16,876 nucleotides of DNA from JAIPEI01 sp041685835 (lineage in GTDB: Bacteria > Desulfobacterota > DSM-4660 > Desulfatiglandales > HGW-15): assembly GCA_041685835.1 (NCBI GenBank), contig JAWLEX010000070.1, positions 1 to 16,876 on the forward strand, in the 5' to 3' direction. Numbering within the stretch: position 1 is the stretch's first letter; each line of letters opens with the position of its first letter. Below are positions 1-7,461 of the stretch, piece after piece. Position numbers and translations under genes: made by a program. The notes under the pieces are model-generated. The model saw only the letters and a program-made list of their open reading frames with translations. It searched no databases and was not told the DNA's origin.

Positions 1-662
1 CGGGAAAGCCTCTGTGCGAGACGCTCGTTATGGGTTGCAATGACCATGGCCAGTTCCTCTTCATGATTCAGCCGGAGAAGTAAATCCAGTATACCCTCGC
101 CGGTAATTCGATCCAGGTTGCCGGTGGGTTCGTCCGCCAGCAGCAGCTTGGGTCTCATAATCAACGCCCTGGCGATTGCTACCCGCTGCTGCTCTCCTCC
201 GGACAGCTCGCCGATACGGTGGTTCATCCGCCGCTCCAGCCCCACCCTGCTCAATAACGCTTCCGCCGCCTTCACGGCATCCTTCCGGGCCATACGGGCA
301 ATGAGCCCCGGCATAATCGTATTCTCCAGGGCGTCGAACTCCTGGAGCAGGTGATGGAACTGGAACACGAATCCGATGTCCCTGTTTCGAAGCCGGCACA
401 GGGAAGCCTCGTCAAGATCGTTCACAACCCGGCCCTCGAAGAGGACTCTGCCGCTCGAAGGCCGCTCAAGGGTGCCCATGACATTGAGGAGGGTGGACTT
501 GCCAACGCCCGACGCCCCGAGAAGGGCCAGCGTTTCCCCCGGCTTCACGACCATACCCACATCATGGAGCACCTGGATGGTGTTGTCGTTGTGTTTAAAC
601 GACTTGTGTATGTTTATCAGTTCAAGCACCGGATATTCGCAGCAACCTCGATTGAAACTCAA
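1..662 (-). CDS. lolD: LolD-type lipoprotein-releasing ABC transporter ATPase, 3' end cut by window edge
   Basis: ATPase of the LolCDE exporter, which extracts lipoproteins from the inner membrane for transfer to the outer membrane. Translated on the minus strand, the gene gives Walker A GASGVGKS (near 500), a Q-loop region FQFHHLLQEF typical of LolD (near 370), the signature LSGGEQQRVAIARAL (near 200), Walker B LLLADEPTGNLD (near 140) and the switch His in VIATHNE (near 30). Only about the last 20 residues should be missing at base 1. The start is uncertain. TTG at 662 has GGGAG 10 bases upstream; GTG at 629 gives an N-terminus (MLELINIHKSF) closer to typical family length but lacks a spaced ribosome site. 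It lies downstream of lolC on the same strand, separated by about 140 bases holding a hairpin and a repeat. Confidence 0.95.
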   Translation of the reverse strand, partial: MSFNRGCCEYPVLELINIHKSFKHNDNTIQVLHDVGMVVKPGETLALLGASGVGKSTLLNVMGTLERPSSGRVLFEGRVVNDLDEASLCRLRNRDIGFVFQFHHLLQEFDALENTIMPGLIARMARKDAVKAAEALLSRVGLERRMNHRIGELSGGEQQRVAIARALIMRPKLLLADEPTGNLDRITGEGILDLLLRLNHEEELAMVIATHNERLAQRLS

Positions 663-740
663 GCTTCTTCGGCTCCCAAGGGCGGGAGATCCTCATGATT
701 ACCGATTTCTTGTTTTCTTGAAACCAATAAGGATTAATTT

Positions 741-769
741 TCTCACAAAGCCGCAAAGACAATAAAACC
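741..769 (-). repeat. CTTTGCG-type intergenic repeat, copy 1
   Basis: On the minus strand this reads GGTTTTA, then CTTTGCGG, CTTTG and TGAGA. A similar arrangement (GGTTTTA, CTTTGCGT, CTTTGCGC, GAGA) sits on the plus strand at 7418-7452. Both copies are non-coding. I infer a dispersed short intergenic repeat family; its function is unknown. Confidence 0.45.
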
Positions 770-785
770 GGCCGCCCCGGCGGCC
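763..785 (-). terminator. Hairpin with T-run after lolC
   Basis: The dyad GGCCGCC/GGCGGCC occupies 770-785. On the minus strand it is followed by GGTTTTATT, the layout of an intrinsic terminator. It starts about 20 bases past the lolC stop codon and before lolD. It may terminate or attenuate the lysS-lolC transcript, lowering lolD expression unless lolD has its own promoter. The stem is very GC-rich but the T-run is only four bases. Confidence 0.5.
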
Positions 786-803
786 TGCGGCAAGGCCCGC
801 TTC

Positions 804-2030
804 CTACTCATATCGGAGGGCCTCTACCGGGTCCAGCCTTGCCGCATACCACGAAGGGTAGATGGTGGCCAGGAATGAAATGACCACGGCCGCGAATCCA
901 ACAAAGCCGACATCCCAGGCCTCGACCCGCACCGGGAGTGTCGAAATATAGTACACATCCGCGGGTAAGGATATGAATCTATACTTGGCCAGAAGGTGGC
1001 AGATCCCCAGCCCCGAACCCAAGCCGGCGATAGTGCCCGCCACTCCCACCAGAAGCCCCTGAAACATGAAGACGGCCATGATGCTCTTTGCCGTCGCACC
1101 CATGGCCCTGAGGATTGCCATGTCGCGTGTCTTTTCCATGACCACCATCACCAGGGTGCTGATTATATTGAGCGCACCCACCAGGACGATCATGGTCAAG
1201 ATGACGAACATGGTGACCTTCTCGAGCTTGAGCGCGGCGAACAGGCTCCGGTTCATTACCTTCCAGTCCTTGGTCCAGAACGGGTACCCCAGCGCCTTTT
1301 CCAGGGCCGCAGCCACCTCGTCCGAACGGTTCACATCCTCAACCCGGACTTCCAGCCCCGTAACACGATCCCCCATGCCCAGAAAATCCTGGGCCTCGCG
1401 CAGGGAAACATAGGCCAGCGTGGCGTCATACTCGTACATACCCGAGTCGAGAAGGTCCACCACCCTATATTTCCGGTGGCCGGGCATCCGCCCCATGGGC
1501 GTCAGTCTCCCCTGCGGCGAGATCAATGTCACCTCGCTGCCGGTCCGCGCTCCGAGCTGTCTCGCCAACTGATTGCCCAGAATGATACCGGGCGTTTCCC
1601 CTGTTTCAGAGTTCAGGGCCTCAAGCCCCTCGCCCTTCAACATGGGCTCGATATCGATCACCGGCCCCGCGCTCGCCGTCTCCAATCCACGGTAAACAGC
1701 GCCGCTCACGTTTCCTGCATGATTCACCATGACCTGGGTGTAGATGAAGGGGGTGGTCGCCACCACGCCTTCGGCTTCCGACACCTTCCGGGCCAGGGCG
1801 TCGTAGTCGGAGACGGGGCCGTCGTAGCTCAGGACCAGTAAGTGGGAATTCACCCCGAGGATCTTGGAGAGAAGATCCGCACGAAAGCCGTTCATCACCG
1901 AAAGGACAACCACCAGGGCCATTACACCCACCATCACACCCGTTACTGAAATAATAGTGATGACGGATATGAACCCCTGCCTCCGCTTCGCCTTGAGGTA
2001 CCTGAGTCCGAGAAAAAGCTCGAAAGCCAT
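804..2030 (-). CDS. lolC: LolC/LolE-family lipoprotein-releasing ABC transporter permease
   Basis: Inner-membrane subunit that works with the LolD ATPase to release outer-membrane lipoproteins. The 408 residues show the family layout: a short cytoplasmic N-terminus (FELFLGLRYLKAKRRQGFIS), a first membrane helix at about 20-46, a large periplasmic domain to about 265, and three C-terminal helices at about 268-295, 315-345 and 372-398. The FtsX-like end has the typical EKTRDMAILRAMGA coupling segment between helices and the terminal RLDPVEALRYE. The ATG has GGAG five bases upstream. It starts 15 bases after the lysS stop codon, so the two are almost certainly co-transcribed. Only one permease gene is visible, so the complex may use a LolC homodimer (often called LolF), as in many bacteria outside the gamma group. 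That is inference. Confidence 0.95.
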   Translation of the reverse strand: MAFELFLGLRYLKAKRRQGFISVITIISVTGVMVGVMALVVVLSVMNGFRADLLSKILGVNSHLLVLSYDGPVSDYDALARKVSEAEGVVATTPFIYTQVMVNHAGNVSGAVYRGLETASAGPVIDIEPMLKGEGLEALNSETGETPGIILGNQLARQLGARTGSEVTLISPQGRLTPMGRMPGHRKYRVVDLLDSGMYEYDATLAYVSLREAQDFLGMGDRVTGLEVRVEDVNRSDEVAAALEKALGYPFWTKDWKVMNRSLFAALKLEKVTMFVILTMIVLVGALNIISTLVMVVMEKTRDMAILRAMGATAKSIMAVFMFQGLLVGVAGTIAGLGSGLGICHLLAKYRFISLPADVYYISTLPVRVEAWDVGFVGFAAVVISFLATIYPSWYAARLDPVEALRYE

Positions 2031-2045
2031 TAGCGCTCCGCTCTC

Positions 2046-3548
2046 TCATTCCATTCGATCTGAGGGCGTGTCCTTGGCCCGCATGTGAGGGAAGAAAATC
2101 ACGTCTCGAATGGAAGGGACGTCCGTCAGCAGCATCACCACACGGTCGACCCCGATGCCCTCGCCCCCGGTGGGGGCCAACCCGTACTCCAGGGCCGTGA
2201 CGTAATCCTCGTCCATGAACTGGGCCTCACTGTCCCCCGCCTCACGCAGGTCCACCTGCCGCAGGAATCGCTCACGCTGATCGTCGGGATCGTTGAGTTC
2301 TGTAAAACCGTTGGCGATCTCCCTGCCGCCGATGAAAAGCTCGAAACGGTCTGTTATGGACGGGTCCTCATCGTTTTTCCTGGAAAGCGGCGAGGTCTCC
2401 GTGGGATACGCCGTAACAAAGGTAGGGTTGATCAGCTTGGGCTCCACGAGGTGATCAAAAAGCCTGGTGAGGATTTTGCCGTGACCGTCCCGGTCGGAAA
2501 CAGGAATTTCCAATTCCCGGGCCAGGCCTGCGGCGGCCTCGCGATCTCTCAGGACTCCTTCATCCACACCACCGATCTCCCGCACGGCGTCCTTGAGCGG
2601 GATTCTCGGCCACGGTGGGCTGAAATCGATCGATTGGCCCTGGTACTGGATGATTGTCGAGCCGAACAGGGTCGTGACGAGTTCCATAAACAGCTCTTCA
2701 CTCAAGGCCATCATGTCTTCGAAAGTTGCGTAGGCCATGTAGAATTCGAGCATGGTGAACTCGGGGTTGTGTTTCAGATCGACTCCTTCGTTGCGGAAGT
2801 TCCGGTTGATCTCAAAGACCCTTTCGATCCCCCCCACCACAAGACGTTTGAGATAGAGTTCCGGCGCCACCCGAAGGTACAGGTCCATTCCGAGGGCGTT
2901 GTGGAACGTCTTGAACGGCCTGGCAGTGGCCCCTCCGGGGATCGGCTGCATCATCGGAGTTTCCACCTCGAGGAAGTCCTTCCTGATAAAGAACTCCCGG
3001 ATACGCTGCACGATCCGGCTCCGCATGACAAAGACCTTCTGAACACCGTCATTTACAATCAGGTCTACATAGCGCCGGCGGTAACGCGTCTCCTTGTCCG
3101 TCAGCCCGTGCCACTTCTCGGGGAGAGGGCGAAGGGACTTGGTCAGCAGACGCACATTTTCCACCAGGAGGGTCAGTTCTTTAGTCCGAGTCCGGAAAAA
3201 AGACCCCTCGACTCCTATGATATCACCGATGTCCATGAGCTTAAAAGCCTGGAAGGCCTCCTCGCCCACCTTGTCTTTCCTGATGTATGCCTGGATGCGG
3301 CCGGTACGGTCCTTAATGTGTACGAAGGACGCCTTACCGAAATCCCGCCGGCTCAGGATTCGGCCGGCCATTGCGTGCGATTTCCGATCGGCCTCCAGTG
3401 TCTCGTCGTCCAGATCTCCATAGCGCTCAAGGGCGGCGGCGGCGGTGATGTCAGGATTATATCCGGCCGGATACAATGGGATGCCCATTTCCTTAAGGGC
3501 CAGTGCCTTTTTTCGTCGCTCTTCAATGATCGGATTGCTCGATTCCAT
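2046..3548 (-). CDS. lysS: Lysine--tRNA ligase, class II
   Basis: Cytoplasmic lysyl-tRNA synthetase, charging tRNA-Lys with lysine at the cost of ATP. The 500-residue length is normal for bacterial LysS. An N-terminal OB-fold anticodon-binding domain covers roughly residues 60-165 (GRILSRRDFGKASFVHIKD). Class II motif 1 follows RYRRRYVDLI near 165-180. Motif 2 lies in FEINRNFRNEGVDLKHNPEF near 255. Motif 3 is GIGVDRVVMLL near the C-terminus, followed by SIRDVIFFPHMR. The ATG at 3548 has GGTGGAG just upstream. First gene of the lysS-lolC-lolD run on the minus strand. In many deltaproteobacteria this run continues to bamA and lpx genes, which would lie beyond base 1 here (inference from known gene order). 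Confidence 0.98.
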   Translation of the reverse strand: MESSNPIIEERRKKALALKEMGIPLYPAGYNPDITAAAALERYGDLDDETLEADRKSHAMAGRILSRRDFGKASFVHIKDRTGRIQAYIRKDKVGEEAFQAFKLMDIGDIIGVEGSFFRTRTKELTLLVENVRLLTKSLRPLPEKWHGLTDKETRYRRRYVDLIVNDGVQKVFVMRSRIVQRIREFFIRKDFLEVETPMMQPIPGGATARPFKTFHNALGMDLYLRVAPELYLKRLVVGGIERVFEINRNFRNEGVDLKHNPEFTMLEFYMAYATFEDMMALSEELFMELVTTLFGSTIIQYQGQSIDFSPPWPRIPLKDAVREIGGVDEGVLRDREAAAGLARELEIPVSDRDGHGKILTRLFDHLVEPKLINPTFVTAYPTETSPLSRKNDEDPSITDRFELFIGGREIANGFTELNDPDDQRERFLRQVDLREAGDSEAQFMDEDYVTALEYGLAPTGGEGIGVDRVVMLLTDVPSIRDVIFFPHMRAKDTPSDRME

Positions 3549-3628
3549 TCTCCACCGGGTTCCCGCGTCGGTTCCGCTTCAGCGCCTGGGCAGGCATTTC
3601 TCAGTTATTTACATAAGTTGAACGTATC

Positions 3629-3657
3629 TTTCTAAACCAAACAGGATGGATAGTCAA
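3629..3657 (-). promoter_or_regulatory. Candidate sigma-70 promoter for lysS
   Basis: On the minus strand TTGACT (3657-3652) and TAGAAA (3634-3629) are separated by 17 bases, about 80 bases upstream of the lysS ATG. The -35 box matches consensus at five of six positions and the -10 box at four of six. No other box pair in the gap looks better. Seen in sequence only. Confidence 0.4.
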
Positions 3658-3727
3658 GGTTAAAAAATCGAGAACAAATCAGCCTGGACATGGGAGGAGG
3701 ATCCATTGAAAAAGAAATGGCTTGATG

Positions 3728-3917
3728 TTATGTAGTGCCCATCCAGAAACGCTTTTCGGGCACTGGCAAGTTTCCAATTCAGAAATGAGGATTTTTTGTC
3801 AAGATCAAGGAAATCAAGAGGTTGCGCGGAGGCGTACTGAAGTACGCCGCACAAGCAACCTCGCAGGTTGACGCCGAGATTGGCAAAAAAGACCATTTCT
3901 GGATGGAAACTATGTAA
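3728..3917. mobile_element. 190-bp MITE-like element with terminal inverted repeats and nested hairpin
   Basis: The ends form a 22-base inverted repeat matching at 18 positions. The inner part is TAGTGCCCATCCAGAAA at 3733-3749 against the complement of 3896-3912, 15 of 17 matching. Inside is a two-tier hairpin: outer stem GAGGTTGC (3818-3825) with GCAACCTC (3855-3862), inner stem GGCGTAC (3831-3837) with GTACGCC (3842-3848). The element encodes no convincing protein; a 78-codon minus-strand frame through it is probably incidental. The dyads and lack of a transposase suggest a non-autonomous mobile or REP-like element. I have an unverified memory of similar sequences recurring in deltaproteobacterial genomes. 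Together with the lysS promoter it accounts for most of the 3549-3976 gap. Confidence 0.6.
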
Positions 3918-3976
3918 GGAATCGAAACGAGCCCGGTGTTTCCCGGCACAATAAACCTTACCTAATGGAGGGAGAA

Positions 3977-5932
<1,956 letters not shown>

Positions 5933-5956
5933 TCCCGCTTGCACAAAGGAGCGCCC

Positions 5957-7000
5957 ATGCAACCCCTACCCGCCGTCCTGTTTCCACATTCCGTGCTGTC
6001 CCGGGCGCAGCTCGGCAAGATCCTGTCCCTGTTTGTGCCGCTCAGGATCTTTGTTCCCTGGCAGATGCCCCCCCCGGGAGTCCTGGCCCGGGGCCTTCCT
6101 GCCGGCCTCGTTGAGGTCCTTCGCCCTCCCGCGGACCTGGACCCGGGGACAGACTTGAGAAAGGCCCTGGAGGGATATTTCGGTTGGGTTCAAACGCATC
6201 CTGATAACAGCGGCCTGGGGTTCCTGAAGACTGGCGCCGAGCCGGATCAGGGGCAGGATCCCGTCTGGATGATCCGGCAGCACCTAAGGCGGGGCGAGGC
6301 CGACCCTTCGGGAAGGGAGGCAGGGGAATCATTCCGGCACCATCTGGTGCTCCACCTGGAGCACGAATTAGAAGAACAGATGGATGAAGCGGACCGGATC
6401 CTGAACAGGCTCAGGGGTTCTAAGTCCCTGCTGGACGGACTCACCGAGGACCCCGAAGAGGCCCGCAGCATCTTTAAGGACCTCCCCGGCTTCGATTGGG
6501 GCCCGGAAACCGGCAGGATTGATCCATACCCTGTTATGGCGGCCTGGCTGGGCCTGTTCGAGTCCCTTATCGAACCCGGCGACCTTCTGATAAGTCCGGA
6601 TCGCCGGTATGTGGATTTTCTGACGGAACTCTGGATCGAGGCAACCGACCCTCCACGTACGCCCCCGCCGGTTCTTCGTTTCTCCTACCCTGATCTGTCA
6701 GGCAGCCCCATTGAGCGCATCGCTGAAATACGGCGCGAAAAGCTCGCCGGGGAAGCGGCCCGGGAGCTGTACACACTTCTCCTTGAACAGGCAGGCAGAC
6801 CCGACACGGACCAGGGGTCCCTGTCGCGCCGGGCCGCCGAACTCGCTGCTTTCCACCACGAGGGCCCTCTTGAGGACAAGGTGATCCTGACGGCGGTGTT
6901 TCTCCCCCCCCTGCCCGAGACCCCCGGCCCCTCCCGCCTCAAAACGCCTCCGGCGGAGTTTCTGGGCCGGACCCTCATCTTTCTGGAACACGAACGTTGA
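5957..7000 (+). CDS. Hypothetical protein of unknown function, linked to acetoacetyl-CoA synthetase
   Basis: I do not recognise this 347-residue protein. It has no signal peptide and no clear membrane helix, so it is probably cytoplasmic. The N-terminus (LFPHSVLSRAQLGKILSLFVPLRIFVPW) resembles a short strand-helix module. A stretch at about 120-155 is charged and helical (HHLVLHLEHELEEQMDEADRIL). A second helical part lies at about 255-285 (IERIAEIRREKLAGEAARELY). Proline-rich linkers occur near 230-240 and 320-335. No cysteine cluster or nucleotide-binding motif was seen. ATG 5957 is chosen because AGGAG lies six bases upstream; an in-frame TTG at 5939 would lie before that site. The 24-base gap to the preceding gene and shared strand suggest one transcript, but a shared role is only inference. 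Confidence 0.85.
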   Translation: MQPLPAVLFPHSVLSRAQLGKILSLFVPLRIFVPWQMPPPGVLARGLPAGLVEVLRPPADLDPGTDLRKALEGYFGWVQTHPDNSGLGFLKTGAEPDQGQDPVWMIRQHLRRGEADPSGREAGESFRHHLVLHLEHELEEQMDEADRILNRLRGSKSLLDGLTEDPEEARSIFKDLPGFDWGPETGRIDPYPVMAAWLGLFESLIEPGDLLISPDRRYVDFLTELWIEATDPPRTPPPVLRFSYPDLSGSPIERIAEIRREKLAGEAARELYTLLLEQAGRPDTDQGSLSRRAAELAAFHHEGPLEDKVILTAVFLPPLPETPGPSRLKTPPAEFLGRTLIFLEHER

Positions 7001-7004
7001 ACTG

Positions 7005-7040
7005 ATCGAAATCGCAATCGAAATCGGGATCGCAATCGAA
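7005..7040 (+). repeat. Hexamer array ATCGNN, six units (left arm)
   Basis: Six exact 6-base steps of ATCGNN, with NN = AA, CA, AA, GG, CA, AA. It begins four bases after the stop codon of the preceding gene. An inverted counterpart lies at 7223-7252, and the 16 bases at 7017-7032 recur at 16861-16876. Together the two arms bound about 250 bases. Confidence 0.8.
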
Positions 7041-7222
7041 AGAAAATAAAATGACGCTTGGACACGAAAACAAAGGATGTTCCGGTGGCCGGGAAAGCAC
7101 TTGCCGAAACCGAAAGAAAGGAGCGCGAGGTCGGGTTGGACCGCGTAGCGGCGATGCTCAGTCGATTGGGTGGAAGAGGCTATTGTGTGAAGGAAGACTC
7201 CGCGGTCTATGGACTTGAGGAA
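7041..7222. other. Core between inverted hexamer arrays, no convincing gene
   Basis: This 182-base core lies between the two inverted hexamer arrays. A TTG-started 66-codon plus-strand frame (7058-7258) runs through the core and right arm, and a longer minus-strand frame crosses it. Neither has a good ribosome site or a recognisable domain, and both read through the repeat as low-complexity dipeptides. I treat the core as non-coding or as a decayed insert. Confidence 0.4.
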
Positions 7223-7252
7223 ATCGATTTCGATCCCGATAGCGATTTCGAT
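7223..7252 (-). repeat. Hexamer array, five units (right arm, inverted)
   Basis: On the plus strand five 6-base steps of NNCGAT, with NN = AT, TT, CC, AG, TT. This is the reverse complement pattern of the ATCGNN array at 7005-7040. It shares the exact 10-mer CGATCCCGAT with the complement of the left arm. Confidence 0.75.
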
Positions 7253-7260
7253 CCCTGAGA

Positions 7261-7417
7261 AACTAAATCCCAAGCGGATGCATCGGGCGCTCATTCTTCG
7301 CGCCAGTGATCCTTGACGTTAGAAAAACGGTGTCAGTGTCGGTGAAGGTGAGACACGCAAAGATCAGATTCTCCGGCAAAGCCGCTATGCCGCCGGGTTA
7401 GCAGATCGAGTTCACAG
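7261..7417. other. Intergenic stretch without a recognised feature
   Basis: This is the remainder of the 460-base gene-free gap between the hypothetical gene and the converging molybdopterin oxidoreductase gene. I see no open frame with a ribosome site, no clear terminator hairpin and no RNA gene here. Confidence 0.5.
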
Positions 7418-7452
7418 GGTTTTACCGGCGCCTTTGCGTCTTTGCGCGAGAC
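7418..7452 (+). repeat. CTTTGCG-type intergenic repeat, copy 2
   Basis: GGTTTTA is followed by CTTTGCGT, CTTTGCGC and GAGA. It matches the minus-strand copy at 741-769 in order and spacing of these blocks. It ends about 10 bases from the stop codon of the molybdopterin oxidoreductase gene. CTTTG/CAAAG within it could form a weak stem, but I do not call a terminator. Confidence 0.45.
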
Positions 7453-7461
7453 AAAGGGTTT

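Noticed and set aside
2085..3635. Long plus-strand frame opposite lysS
   Set aside because: Shadow frame of a GC-rich conserved gene; no domain, and lysS is certain.
3660..3896. 78-codon minus-strand frame (KKSSFLNWKLAS) as a gene
   Set aside because: It lies almost wholly in the inverted-repeat element, runs through its hairpin, and has no domain; the element itself explains the open frame.
7005..7252. Hexamer arrays as a CRISPR array
   Set aside because: Units are 6 bases with no spacers, and the two arrays are inverted.
7058..7258. 66-codon plus-strand frame as a small gene
   Set aside because: TTG start without a ribosome site, and its end is a translation of the hexamer array (EIDFDPDSDFDP).
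6698..7294. 198-codon minus-strand frame spanning the hexamer block
   Set aside because: It is antisense to the end of the well-supported plus-strand gene and contains two low-complexity runs from the repeats.
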